The position numbers and the translations under genes are program-made. DNA of 53,108 bases from Frankia sp. AiPa1 (GTDB lineage Bacteria; Actinomycetota; Actinomycetes; Frankiales; Frankiaceae), in the NCBI RefSeq assembly GCF_023243075.1, contig NZ_JALKFZ020000124.1, positions 1 to 53,108 on the forward strand, written 5' to 3'. Of this stretch, positions 42,436-51,362 are shown piece by piece. Every line of letters starts with the position of its first letter. The stretch's first letter is position 1. The notes under the pieces were generated by a model, which saw only the letters and a list, made by a program, of their open reading frames with translations, did no database searches and was not told where the DNA came from.

Positions 42436-43643
42436 GGGATCGCCCCGGCATCCTGCAGCGCCGCGATCTCGTCCCAGGTGTAGCCCAGGTCGAGCAGGAT
42501 CGCCTCGGTGTGCTCGCCGTGCTCCGGCGCGCGCCGCAGCCGCGCCGGCGCTCCGTCGAACTGCACGGGGACGTTCGGCAGCCGGTAGGTCGGGCCGTCG
42601 TCGAGGGTGACCTCACCGACGTAGTCGTTGGCGAGCACCTGCTCGTCGGCCAACAGTTCCTCGATGGCCTGGATCGGCGCCCAGGGTGCGTCCAGCCGGG
42701 CGAGCAGTTCCTTCCACTCGGCGAAGGTTCGCCTGGCGAACTCGGCCTCGAGCTCGTCGATGCAGGCGTCCTTGTGCGTCGCCCTGGACCGCAGGTCGGC
42801 GAAGCGCGGGTCAGCGGCCAGGTCGTCCCGGCCGATCAACTCGCAGAACGGGGCCCAGTAGCGGTCGGCCTCCAGGAACACGAGTTGGATGTGTCGCCCG
42901 TCGCTGGTCCGGTACGCGCCCACCACGGGATTCACATACCCCTGCCGGCCGCTCGCCGCCCGTGGCGTGCCACCGGCGAGCGCCGCGAGCACGTCGGAGG
43001 ACAGCGTCCACATCGCGGTCGCCAGCAGGGAGACATCGACGACGGAACCCGCACCGGTCCGCTCGCGGCCCAGCAGCGCGGTCGCGATCCCGAAGGCCAG
43101 CGCCATCGCGCCGTTGCGGTCGCCCATCGCGCCGCGCTGGCCGATCGGCATGTCGCGGTCCGGCGGGGTCAGGACGTGGGCCATCCCGCCCTGGGCCCAG
43201 AACGCCGACGAGTCATAGCCCTGCCGGTCGGCGCTCGGCCCGCGCACGCCGAAGCCGTGGCCGTGGGCGTAGACGAGGCGGGGGAAGCGGGCGGTCAGCG
43301 CCTGCGCGTCGAGGCCGAGGCGGGCTAGGGCGCCGGGCCGGACGTTGGTGAGGAAGACGTCGGCGGTCGCCAGCAGCTTGTCGAGCGCCGCTCGTCCGGC
43401 GTCGCTGCGCAGGTCGAGGGCGATCGAGCGCTTGCCTCGGTTGGCGAGCGCGACCGAGAGGTTCACGCCGCCACCGTCGGTGCCGATGCCCTGGGTCGCG
43501 AGCGCGCGATAAGGGTCGCCCTCGAGCCGTTCGACCCGGACGACATCGGCTCCCCAGTCGGCCAGTAACGCGCCGGCCACCGGCACGAACACCCACTGGG
43601 CGAGCTCGACCACGCGTAAGCCGTCGAATGCACCCTTTCCCAT
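42432..43643 (-). CDS. CaiB/BaiF-type class III CoA-transferase
   Basis: A 403-residue family III CoA-transferase. ATG 43643 follows GGAGGAGGG. It starts with GLRVVELAQWVFVPVAGALL, then ADWGADVVRVERLEGDP and LDLRSDAGRAALDKLLATAD. The segment AMGDRNGAMALAFGIATALL probably carries the catalytic Asp (about residue 170), and RERTGAGSVVDVSLL follows. It moves CoA between carboxylic acids without ATP and may activate or recycle pathway intermediates. It is the first gene of the leftward cluster, divergent from the ABC transporter. Confidence 0.92.
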   Translation of the reverse strand: MGKGAFDGLRVVELAQWVFVPVAGALLADWGADVVRVERLEGDPYRALATQGIGTDGGGVNLSVALANRGKRSIALDLRSDAGRAALDKLLATADVFLTNVRPGALARLGLDAQALTARFPRLVYAHGHGFGVRGPSADRQGYDSSAFWAQGGMAHVLTPPDRDMPIGQRGAMGDRNGAMALAFGIATALLGRERTGAGSVVDVSLLATAMWTLSSDVLAALAGGTPRAASGRQGYVNPVVGAYRTSDGRHIQLVFLEADRYWAPFCELIGRDDLAADPRFADLRSRATHKDACIDELEAEFARRTFAEWKELLARLDAPWAPIQAIEELLADEQVLANDYVGEVTLDDGPTYRLPNVPVQFDGAPARLRRAPEHGEHTEAILLDLGYTWDEIAALQDAGAIP

Positions 43644-44014
43644 GCGGCACCCTCCTCCCTCTGATCGATGACGACCGCGTCCGATCGGGCGCGGTCCATG
43701 CGCGGCCATGCCGTCGGCGGTGGGACCTCGGCCCGTTGCGTCGCCGGGCTGATCCCGAGACCGCCCGACTGACTGTAAGTCGCGGCTCCTGGCTTGGGAA
43801 TACCTAATCTCGTTTTCAGTAGAACGTTGACTTCTCTAGATGGTGTTGCGATCCTCCTCACAGCCACTCCGCCCGGCTGTCGGCGGAGCTCACCGGCATC
43901 GCGTCGCATGGCCGCCGGATCGTCGCCACCCATGCTCCGGGCGGGAGATCTTGGTCATCAATCGACAATTGATCATGAGGGTCGCGACAAACCAACGAAT
44001 CGAGGTATCCGCTC
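43644..44014. promoter_or_regulatory. Divergent promoter region, catabolic cluster / ABC transporter
   Basis: 371 bases between divergent operons, with AT-rich DNA around 43795-43845. An inverted repeat ATCAAT-CGACA-ATTGAT lies at 43957-43973, about 40 bases before the binding-protein start. It is a candidate operator for the cluster TetR. No gene is visible. Confidence 0.5.
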
Positions 44015-45310
44015 ATGCGGAAGTACGGCTCCCGCGCCGAGGCTCCTGGTCGCAGACTGGTGGCTCCACGCTCGGCCGTCCGATTAGGTGCCCTGGCCGG
44101 TGGACTGGCGGCGAGCCTGCTCGTCCTGTCGGCCTGCGGCAGTGGCGGCAGCGCCGGCGGCGGTTCGACCGCGAGCTCGACGCCCGCCGCGAACGTGCTG
44201 GGCCCGCTGTCGAAGGCGACCGGCACCCCCGTGAAGATCGGGCTGATCTCCGACGGCAAGTCGTCGATCGTCGATCAGTCGATCGAGTTCACCGCCGGCA
44301 GGGCCACCGCCGGCTACCTCAACGATCACAAGGCCGGCATCGCCGGGCACCCGATCCAGCTGGTGACCTGTGCGGCCCAGTCCGACGTGTCGAAGACCAC
44401 GGACTGTGCCAACCAGATGATCGAGCAGGACGTGGCCGCCGTCGTGATCGGTGGCGTGTCCGCGCAGGAGAGCGCCTGGACGCCCCTGCACAACGCGAAC
44501 ATCCCGACGGTGTTCTACTCGGTGAGCACAGCCTCGATGCTCGCCGACAGCAAGAACACCTTCGTGCTCGCCGACCCGACCTTCGCGCTCATCGGCCTCC
44601 CGCTGCAGCTCGCGGAGAAGGACAAGGCCAAGCAGATCACCGCGGTCGTCATCGACGTGCCGGCGGCCAAGGGCCTGCTGCAGGAGAAGGCCCCTGCGCT
44701 GTTCAGCAAGGCCGGCATCGGGTACAGGTTGCTCGCCATCGCCCCCGGCGCCGCGGACATGACGCCGCAGATGCAGCAGGTGGCGAACAGCGGTGGGGAC
44801 GTGTTCGTCCTCGGAAACGACTCGTTCTGCATCAGCGCCTTCAAGGGCCTGCAGGCCGTCGGGTTCAGCGGCGGGATCTCCGCCATCGCGCAGTGCATCA
44901 GCGACGCGACCCGTACCTCCGTCCCAGGCAGCGTGCTGGACGGCATCAGCATCGCGGCCACCGTCCCGCTCGGCACGGACAACCCGTCCACCCAGCTCTG
45001 GAACGCCGTCGCGGGCACCTACGGCAAGGACATCGACACGACCCGCGACGCCAGCCTCAGCATCTTCACGGCTCTCTCCGGCCTGCAGGCCGGGACAGCG
45101 GCCCTGAAGGGCGACGTCACGCCGGCGAGCATCACCGCGGCGCTCAAGGCGATGCCGCGCACAGAGCTCCCGGGCGCGGGCGGGCTGACGTTCCAGTGCA
45201 ACGGTGCCGCGGTCGCCGGTGACCCGGCCTCCTGCGTCAAGGGCGGACTGATCAGCAAGCTCGACGGCAAGGGCAATCCGGCGGCCTACACCGTCGGCGG
45301 CACCACCTAG
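44015..45310 (+). CDS. ABC transporter substrate-binding lipoprotein (Liv type)
   Basis: A 431-residue lipoprotein. The signal peptide contains LGALAGGLAASLLVLSAC, with lipobox LSAC (Cys about residue 42), followed by a Gly/Ser linker. The mature part is a periplasmic-binding-protein type I fold: PVKIGLISDGKSSIVDQSIE, AGHPIQLVTCAAQSDVSKTT and QMIEQDVAAVVIGGVSAQES. Such proteins feed branched-chain-amino-acid-type (HAAT) transporters, many of which import aromatic or steroid-like acids. Divergent placement against the catabolic cluster suggests it captures that pathway's substrate. It is separated from the fused permease gene by 80 bases. Confidence 0.9.
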   Translation: MRKYGSRAEAPGRRLVAPRSAVRLGALAGGLAASLLVLSACGSGGSAGGGSTASSTPAANVLGPLSKATGTPVKIGLISDGKSSIVDQSIEFTAGRATAGYLNDHKAGIAGHPIQLVTCAAQSDVSKTTDCANQMIEQDVAAVVIGGVSAQESAWTPLHNANIPTVFYSVSTASMLADSKNTFVLADPTFALIGLPLQLAEKDKAKQITAVVIDVPAAKGLLQEKAPALFSKAGIGYRLLAIAPGAADMTPQMQQVANSGGDVFVLGNDSFCISAFKGLQAVGFSGGISAIAQCISDATRTSVPGSVLDGISIAATVPLGTDNPSTQLWNAVAGTYGKDIDTTRDASLSIFTALSGLQAGTAALKGDVTPASITAALKAMPRTELPGAGGLTFQCNGAAVAGDPASCVKGGLISKLDGKGNPAAYTVGGTT

Positions 45311-45390
45311 TCAGCCCGCGCGTTCGCGCCAGCCCCGCCGCGTCGACCACTGCCTGGCCGCGGCGTTGACCTGGACAACGGGAGATCGTG

Positions 45391-48273
45391 ATGGAACACG
45401 TCGGTGCGCTCCTGCTCGGGCTTGGCAACGGAGGTGTGTACGCGGCTCTCGCGCTGGCCCTCGTGCTCACCTATCGGAGCTCGGGCGTCATCAACTTCGC
45501 GACCGGCGCGGTCGCCCTCTACGTCGCCTATGTCTATGCCTATCTGCGCCAAGGTGAGTTACTGCTCCTTCTCCCCGGACCACCGGTGTCGGTCGGCATC
45601 GGCGGGGATGTCGGTTTCGTGCCGGCGCTGCTCCTCGCGCTCGTCTTCGGCGCGGTGCTGGGAGTTCTGCTGTACCTGCTGGTCTTCCGGCCCCTGCGGG
45701 AGGCGCCGCCGCTCGCCAGGGCGGTGGCGTCGCTCGGCGTCCTGGTGGTCATCCAGTCGGTGGTGGCGATCCGGATCGGGACCGCGCCGGTCTCCGTCTC
45801 GACGATCTTCCCCGCGCATCGCTGGCAGGCCGGTTCCGTGCGGCTGCTGTCCGACCGGTTCTATCTGGCCGTGACCGTGCTGGTGCTCACGCTGGTACTG
45901 ACCGCCGTGTTTCGCTTCACCCGGTTCGGCCTCACGACCCGGGCCGCCGCCGAGTCCGCGACCGGCGCCTACGTGAGCGGGGTGTCCCCGGACCGGATCG
46001 CCCTGTTCAACTGGATGATCAGTGGTGTCGTCGCGGGCACGGCCGGAATTCTCATCGCCCCGCTGAGCCCGCTCGTCCCCACGACCTACACGCTGTTCGT
46101 CGTTCCTGCCCTCGCGGCGGCGGTCGTCGGCAACTTCCAGAGCCTCGTCCCGACCGTCGCGGCTGGCCTCGCCATCGGCATGCTGCAGTCCGAGGCGGTC
46201 TCGCTGGCAGCGAAGCACACCTGGCTGCCGACGACGGGCACCTCCGAGCTCGTCCCGCTGCTCGTCATCCTGGTCGCGCTGCTGATCTCGGGCCGGGGGA
46301 TCCCGGCCCGCGGCGGACTCGTGCGCCAGCCGCTCGGCCGCGCGCCGCGACCACGCTCCCTGCTGGTACCGACGGTGAGCGGCACCGTCCTCGGCGTTGT
46401 CGCCCTGCTCGTCACGCACGGCACCTGGCGCGGCGCCGTCATCGGCAGCTTCATCGCCGCGATCATCGGGCTGTCGCTCGTCGTCGTGACGGGATACGCG
46501 GGCCAGGTCTCGCTCGCGCAGCTCGCCCTGGCCGGTGCCGCGGCCTTCTCCCTGAGCGGCCTCACGACGAGCTGGCACATCCCGTTCCCGTTCGCGCCGC
46601 TGCTGGCCGCCCTCGTCGCGACGGTGCTCGGCGTGGTGATCGGCCTGCCCGCGCTACGCCTACGCGGTCTGACCCTGGGCATCGTCACCCTGGCGCTGGC
46701 CTACGCGATCGAGGCGGTCTGGTTCCGCAACACCGATTTCGTCAGCACCGCCGGCGGCCAGGTCCGGCAGCCGAAGATCTTCGGTCTTGACCTCAGCGTC
46801 GGTGTCGGGCACGCGTTCCCGCGGCTGCAGTTCGGTCTGCTGTGCCTGATCGTCCTGGTGCTGGTCGCCCTCGGCGTCGCCAGGCTGCGCACCAGTCGGC
46901 TCGGCGCCGAGATGCTGGCCGTTCGGGCGAACGAGCGGTCGGCCGCCGGAATCGGCATCAACGTCGTCCGCGTCAAGGTCGCAAGCTTCGCTCTTGCCTC
47001 CTTCATCGCCGGCCTCGGCGGAAGCCTTCTGGCCTACCGCAACGGTGTCGTCACCTACGACGCCTATACCGCGATCGGCGGCCTGAGCCTCATGTCGACG
47101 GCCTACCTGGCCGGTGTGACCTCGGTCTTCGGCGGCGTCAACGCGGGTGTCATGGCCGGCACCGGCATCACCTTCCTCGCGGTCGACCGCTGGGCGCACC
47201 TCGGCCAGTGGTTCCCCGTCCTGTCGGGCCTCTCGGTGATCCTCGTGCTGATCGGGCACCCCGAGGGCCTGGCCAGCGCCGGCCACGAGCTCGCGGATCG
47301 GATCGCGACCTGGCGGGCGGGACGGCGGCCCGCGGGAGCGGCCGCACCCGCGCCGGGCGCCGCTGATGTCGAGCAGGAAGCCGCCACGGTCCTGACGGCT
47401 TCGCCCGGCGTGGTTCCCTCCCCGCGCGCGGGTGTGCCGCTGGAGGTCAGCGGCCTGACCGTGCGCTATGGCGGTGTCCGCGCCGTCTCCGACGTCTCGC
47501 TGCGGGTGGCGCCCGGCTCCGTCGTCGGACTCATCGGCCCGAACGGCGCCGGCAAGACCAGCGTCATCGACGCCATCACCGGCTTCACCCGGGCCAGCGG
47601 GACGGTCGTCCTGGGCGGTGCGCCGATCGAGGACATCCCGTCGCACGCCCGCGTCCACCGCGGCCTCGCCCGTACCTTCCAGTCCCTCGACCTCTACGAA
47701 GACCTCACCGTCGCGGAGAACGTCAGCGCGGCGATCTCCGGCCGGCACCGGCACTCCGACCCGCTGGCCTCGGCGCTGCGCCTGCTCGGTATCACCGACC
47801 GCGCCGAGCGGCCGGCCGCCGCGCTCAGCCACGGCGAGCGCCAGCTCGTCTCGCTCGCCCGCGGCTGTGCCACCGACCCGTCGGTGCTGCTGCTCGATGA
47901 ACCGGCGGCCGGCCTCGACACCCGCGAGTCGCGCTGGCTGGGGGAGCGCATCCGCGGGATCGCCGGAAGCGGCGTCGGCGTGCTCCTCGTTGACCACGAC
48001 GTCGCCCTGGTGCTGGACATCTGCGACTACATCTACGTGCTCGACTTCGGGAAGGTCATCGCCGCGGGCAGTCCGGCCGAGATCCGGTCGAGCCGCGCCG
48101 TCGCGGATGCCTACCTTGGCCAGGTGCACGGCACCGGCGGCGCGGGTGGCACCGGCGGCGCGGGTGGCGCGGGTGGCGCGGGTGACGCGGGTGGCGCGGG
48201 TGGCGCGGGCGAGCCTGCGATGGGCGTGGACGGAACCGCTCAGCTTCCGGATGCGACGGTGGTGATCTCATGA
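45391..48273 (+). CDS. Fused LivH-LivM-LivG ABC transporter (permease-permease-ATPase)
   Basis: A 960-residue fusion of three normally separate subunits. Residues about 1-305 are LivH-like (GVYAALALALVLTYRSSGVI, INFATGA). About 320-640 are LivM-like, with the permease loop SLMSTAYLAGVTSVFGGVNA. About 680-925 are a LivG-like ATPase with Walker A GPNGAGKTS (near residue 716), signature LSHGERQLVSLARG, Walker B VLLLDEPAAGLD and the switch His in LLVDHDV. The C-terminal tail is a Gly/Ala run encoded by GGCGCGGGT repeats. ATG 45391 follows GGAG. Its stop overlaps livF (ATGA). Only one ATPase is tethered to the permeases; LivF would provide the second. Confidence 0.92.
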   Translation: MEHVGALLLGLGNGGVYAALALALVLTYRSSGVINFATGAVALYVAYVYAYLRQGELLLLLPGPPVSVGIGGDVGFVPALLLALVFGAVLGVLLYLLVFRPLREAPPLARAVASLGVLVVIQSVVAIRIGTAPVSVSTIFPAHRWQAGSVRLLSDRFYLAVTVLVLTLVLTAVFRFTRFGLTTRAAAESATGAYVSGVSPDRIALFNWMISGVVAGTAGILIAPLSPLVPTTYTLFVVPALAAAVVGNFQSLVPTVAAGLAIGMLQSEAVSLAAKHTWLPTTGTSELVPLLVILVALLISGRGIPARGGLVRQPLGRAPRPRSLLVPTVSGTVLGVVALLVTHGTWRGAVIGSFIAAIIGLSLVVVTGYAGQVSLAQLALAGAAAFSLSGLTTSWHIPFPFAPLLAALVATVLGVVIGLPALRLRGLTLGIVTLALAYAIEAVWFRNTDFVSTAGGQVRQPKIFGLDLSVGVGHAFPRLQFGLLCLIVLVLVALGVARLRTSRLGAEMLAVRANERSAAGIGINVVRVKVASFALASFIAGLGGSLLAYRNGVVTYDAYTAIGGLSLMSTAYLAGVTSVFGGVNAGVMAGTGITFLAVDRWAHLGQWFPVLSGLSVILVLIGHPEGLASAGHELADRIATWRAGRRPAGAAAPAPGAADVEQEAATVLTASPGVVPSPRAGVPLEVSGLTVRYGGVRAVSDVSLRVAPGSVVGLIGPNGAGKTSVIDAITGFTRASGTVVLGGAPIEDIPSHARVHRGLARTFQSLDLYEDLTVAENVSAAISGRHRHSDPLASALRLLGITDRAERPAAALSHGERQLVSLARGCATDPSVLLLDEPAAGLDTRESRWLGERIRGIAGSGVGVLLVDHDVALVLDICDYIYVLDFGKVIAAGSPAEIRSSRAVADAYLGQVHGTGGAGGTGGAGGAGGAGDAGGAGGAGEPAMGVDGTAQLPDATVVIS
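48132..48210 (+). repeat. GGCGCGGGT tandem repeats at the 3' end of the Liv fusion gene
   Basis: Nine-base units (GGCGCGGGT with GGCACCGGC and GACGCGGGT variants), about nine in a row, encode a Gly-Ala-Gly tail just before the C-terminus. The repeat is in frame, so copy-number change would be tolerated. Confidence 0.8.
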
Positions 48274-49070
48274 CCAGCCTGACCACGACGGCCAACCCGG
48301 CCTCGTCCGCCGCGGGTGACCGGCCCCGGCTCGCCTGCCAGGGGCTCGCGGGCGGCCGCGGGACGACGGCGGTGTTCCACGACGTCGACCTGACGCTTGG
48401 CACGGGCCAGGTCCTCGCTCTGCTCGGGCCGAACGGCGCCGGCAAGAGCACGCTGCTGTTGACCCTCGCGGGGCTGCTGCGCGCGCAGGCCGGCGAGATC
48501 AGCGTCGACGGCACGCCGCTGCGCCCCGGCCGCCCGACGGCGGCGAACGTGGCCGGCCTCGTGCTTGTCCCCGACAATCGGGCGCTGTTCTCCAGCCTGA
48601 CGGTCGAGGAGAACCTCCGGGTCGCCACCCGACGGCGAGGGCCGAGACCGCGGGCGATGCTGGATGCCTTTCCCGACCTGGAGAAGCGCTGGCGGGTCCA
48701 GGCCGGCGCGCTGTCCGGCGGTGAGCAGCAGATGCTGGCGCTGGCCCGCGCGCTGATCCAGCAGCCGCGGGTGCTGCTCGTGGACGAGCTGAGCATGGGT
48801 CTCGCGCCGCTCATCGTCGAGTCGCTGTTCGCGGCCATCACCCGGATCGCCACCGACCATGGCTGTGCGGTCGTCCTCGTCGAGCAACACGTGGGCCTGG
48901 CGCTGGGCGCCGCCGACGAGGCGGCCGTCCTGAACCGTGGCCGGATCGTGCTGCGCGGCCCGGCAACGGAGCTGGCGGCGCACCCTGAGCAGCTTGAGAG
49001 CGCCTACCTCGGCACCTACCGCCAACCGGCATCGGCCCGCCGACCGGAATCGGCGGCCTCAGGTGCCTGA
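48270..49070 (+). CDS. LivF-type ABC transporter ATPase
   Basis: A 266-residue ATPase: Walker A LLGPNGAGKSTLLLTLAG at about residue 52, signature LSGGEQQMLALARAL, Walker B VLLVDELSMGLAP and switch region VVLVEQHVGLAL. The DELSMGLAP form is typical of LivF. It pairs with the ATPase domain of the fused Liv protein to complete the transporter at the cytosolic face of the membrane. It overlaps its upstream partner (ATGA) and the following kinase-fold gene by eight bases. Confidence 0.93.
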   Translation: MTSLTTTANPASSAAGDRPRLACQGLAGGRGTTAVFHDVDLTLGTGQVLALLGPNGAGKSTLLLTLAGLLRAQAGEISVDGTPLRPGRPTAANVAGLVLVPDNRALFSSLTVEENLRVATRRRGPRPRAMLDAFPDLEKRWRVQAGALSGGEQQMLALARALIQQPRVLLVDELSMGLAPLIVESLFAAITRIATDHGCAVVLVEQHVGLALGAADEAAVLNRGRIVLRGPATELAAHPEQLESAYLGTYRQPASARRPESAASGA

Positions 49071-50190
49071 CCTGGAAGAACTGCCCGACTGGGAAGAACT
49101 GCCTGACCTGGGAGAACCGATCGTGCCGACGACACCGACCGACCGTGAGATCGGGTTACCCGCCGATCTCGATCGCGCGCTTTCGCCCGGTTGGCTGAGC
49201 CGGGCGCTGGGAACCCGTTTCCCCGGGATCGGGATCACCGCGGTCACCCCTGGTCCGGTGGTCAGCCGGGTCTCGACCAACGCCCGGTTCCGGATCGAGA
49301 GTGCTGGCGGGATTCCCGTCGGACTCTCCCCGAACCTCTGCGTCAAGGGCTATTTCGGCGAGGTCGCCCGGCAGGCCAGCCCGGCTGGCGTGCCCGAGGC
49401 GGGCTTCTATCGCGATCTCGCCGACCACACGGGCATCCGGACGTTGCGCTGCGTCTACGCGGACGTCGACCCCGCCACGGGCCAGAACATCATCATCACC
49501 GAGGACGTGGTGCCCCAGGGCGCGGTCTTCCTCGATGGGACGAGCGACTACACCCCGGACCAGGCCGCCGCCAGTCTCGACGAGCTGGCCCTCCTGCACG
49601 CCCGCACCTGGGCCGCACCATCACTCGCCGAGGTCGACTGGCTACGCAGCCGGCTTGAGGTCTACCTGGCGGTGCGCGGCGTGCGCGAGATCGCGGGCAA
49701 CTTCGACTCGTGGATCGGCGCCGGCGTGCCGGCCGAGGTGCGCGACGCCGAGCGGCTCGTGGCGAGGTACCGCGAGCTTGCCGCGTGGACGGCCCAGGCC
49801 GAGCCGTGGAACGTGATTCACGGCGACCCGCATGTCGGCAATCTCTACCTGGACGGCGCCGGACGGCCCTCGTTCCTGGACTGGCAGCTCGCGCAGCGCG
49901 GGCCCTGGTACATCGACGTCGGCTATCACCTCGCCTCGGTGCTGACCGTCGCCGACCGCCGAAACCGCGAGCGCGACCTCCTCACGCACTACCTGGAGCG
50001 CCTGCGCGCGTACGGTGCCCCGGCGCCGAGCTGGGACGAGGCCTGGCCGTGCCTGCGTCGGGGCATCCTGCACGGCTTCTACCTGTGGGGCATCACGATC
50101 AAGGTTGATCCGGCCATCACCTCGGCGCTGCTGGAGCGTCTCGGCACCGCCGCCGCCGACCACGACGCCCTCACCGCGCTCGCCGACTGA
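49063..50190 (+). CDS. Aminoglycoside-phosphotransferase-fold kinase
   Basis: A 375-residue APH/choline-kinase-fold protein. The catalytic loop is VIHGDPHVGNLYLDG (about residue 252) and the metal-binding DWQLAQRGPWYIDVGYHLAS follows at about 272. Similar proteins sit beside acyl-CoA and steroid catabolic genes in actinobacteria with no established substrate, so it should not be read as antibiotic resistance. GTG 49063 lies within the livF end and makes an acidic N-terminus with three LPDxEE-like repeats; GTG 49123, preceded by GGGAG, is a good alternative that omits them. Its place in the transporter operon suggests a pathway role. Confidence 0.82.
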   Translation: MPDLEELPDWEELPDLGEPIVPTTPTDREIGLPADLDRALSPGWLSRALGTRFPGIGITAVTPGPVVSRVSTNARFRIESAGGIPVGLSPNLCVKGYFGEVARQASPAGVPEAGFYRDLADHTGIRTLRCVYADVDPATGQNIIITEDVVPQGAVFLDGTSDYTPDQAAASLDELALLHARTWAAPSLAEVDWLRSRLEVYLAVRGVREIAGNFDSWIGAGVPAEVRDAERLVARYRELAAWTAQAEPWNVIHGDPHVGNLYLDGAGRPSFLDWQLAQRGPWYIDVGYHLASVLTVADRRNRERDLLTHYLERLRAYGAPAPSWDEAWPCLRRGILHGFYLWGITIKVDPAITSALLERLGTAAADHDALTALAD

Positions 50191-50246
50191 CCCGGTGGCC
50201 GCCGTCCGCTCGTCACGGCGCCCAACCTGTCCTCGATCACCACTTT

Positions 50247-50265
50247 CTATCAACTTCTGGGATAG
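50247..50265 (+). promoter_or_regulatory. Inverted repeat upstream of the SDR gene
   Basis: CTATC and GATAG flank nine bases in the AT-richer gap before the SDR start. It could be an operator or part of a promoter; the arms are short, so this may be chance. Confidence 0.25.
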
Positions 50266-50294
50266 GCGTCCGGTATCCGTAGAAAGGCACAGGA

Positions 50295-51140
50295 ATGACT
50301 GAGAAGACCGGCAAGCTGCGGGGCAAGGTCGCGTTCATCACCGGTGCGGCGCGCGGCCAGGGACGCTCGCACGCCGTCGCGCTCGCCAGGGAGGGCGCCG
50401 ACATCGTGGCGCTCGACATCGCGGCCCAGATCGATTCCGTTCCCTACGCCATGGCCACCCCTGACGATCTTGATGAGACGGTCGCGCAGGTCAAGGCGGC
50501 CGGCGGTCGGTGCAAGGCCGTCGTGGCCGACGTCCGCGACATCCACGCCCTGGACGCCGCCGTCAAGGAGACCATCGCCGAGTTCGGCCGGCTCGACATC
50601 GTGCTGGCGAACGCGGGCATCCTGCACATCGCCCGGCCGAACGAAACCCTGGACGACGCGACCCAGAACTGGGGCGATGCCGTGGGTGTCATGCTGACCG
50701 GCGTCTTCAACACCATCCGAGTCGCGGCCCAGCCCATGGTCGACCAGGGCGACGGCGGCTCGATCGTCATCACCAGTTCGACCGCGGGCCTTGCCGGCCT
50801 GCATGACGGCACCGGTGGCGTCGCGGGCTACAGTGCGTCGAAGCACGGCGTCGTCGGGCTGATGCGGGGCTACGCGAAGCTGCTCGGGCCGCACCGGATC
50901 CGGGTCAATACCGTCCACCCGATGGGCGTCGCCACGCCGATGGTGATGAACGAGCAGTTCGCCGCGCTCTACGCGGACCCGGACAACGCGGCCATCCTGA
51001 ACGTGTCGCCGCGACTGCTGCCGATCAACATTCTGGACGCCTCCGACGTCAGCAACGCGATCGTCTGGCTTGTCTCGGACGACGCCCGTGCCGTCACCGG
51101 CATCACGCTGCCCGTCGACGCCGGTGTCACCATGCCGTAG
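50295..51140 (+). CDS. Mycofactocin-type short-chain dehydrogenase/reductase
   Basis: A 281-residue SDR. The cofactor motif is GAARGQGRSHAVALAREGAD (about residues 17-36) and the catalytic Tyr-Lys occurs as GYSASKHG (about Tyr179), preceded by ITSSTAG with the Ser. The GARGQGRSHA signature, the insert after VALDI (AQIDSVPYAMATPDDL) and the C-terminal GITLPVDAGVTMP match the subfamily that holds NAD tightly and passes electrons to mycofactocin. It would oxidise an alcohol, perhaps one made by the P450. It lies 104 bases after the kinase-fold gene on the same strand. Confidence 0.9.
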   Translation: MTEKTGKLRGKVAFITGAARGQGRSHAVALAREGADIVALDIAAQIDSVPYAMATPDDLDETVAQVKAAGGRCKAVVADVRDIHALDAAVKETIAEFGRLDIVLANAGILHIARPNETLDDATQNWGDAVGVMLTGVFNTIRVAAQPMVDQGDGGSIVITSSTAGLAGLHDGTGGVAGYSASKHGVVGLMRGYAKLLGPHRIRVNTVHPMGVATPMVMNEQFAALYADPDNAAILNVSPRLLPINILDASDVSNAIVWLVSDDARAVTGITLPVDAGVTMP

Positions 51141-51227
51141 CCACGGCGCTGATCACGAGCGAGCCGCTCTCGACCATGTTCACGCGGCCGATCCAGGGGA
51201 CTGGCACGCTCAGGGCAGGGGCCTAAT

Positions 51228-51243
51228 TTGATGGCCCCTTCAA
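51228..51243 (+). promoter_or_regulatory. Operator-like palindrome, site 1 upstream of azoR
   Basis: TTGATGGCCCCTTCAA, a 16-base TTGA-N8-TCAA palindrome, 120 bases before the azoR start. It matches site 2 at 14 of 16 positions; the site-to-site offset is 40 bases. Confidence 0.65.
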
Positions 51244-51267
51244 GTTAGGCGTACACTTCGGCGGAAG

Positions 51268-51283
51268 TTGATGGTGCCTTCAA
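51268..51283 (+). promoter_or_regulatory. Operator-like palindrome, site 2 upstream of azoR
   Basis: TTGATGGTGCCTTCAA, same palindrome as site 1. On the opposite strand both follow TTGAAGG-N3-CATCAA. It probably binds the TetR regulator encoded just downstream of azoR. Confidence 0.65.
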
Positions 51284-51362
51284 GATATGGGGCCCCGTGG
51301 ACCTCGCCCCGGGTGTGCCTGGGCGCGCCCGGCCCCTGCCCTTCGTTGCCCTGGAGCTCGCG

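Noticed and set aside
49063..50190. Aminoglycoside resistance gene
   Set aside because: Only the general kinase fold motifs are present, and the context is a transporter/catabolic operon; a resistance role is not supported.
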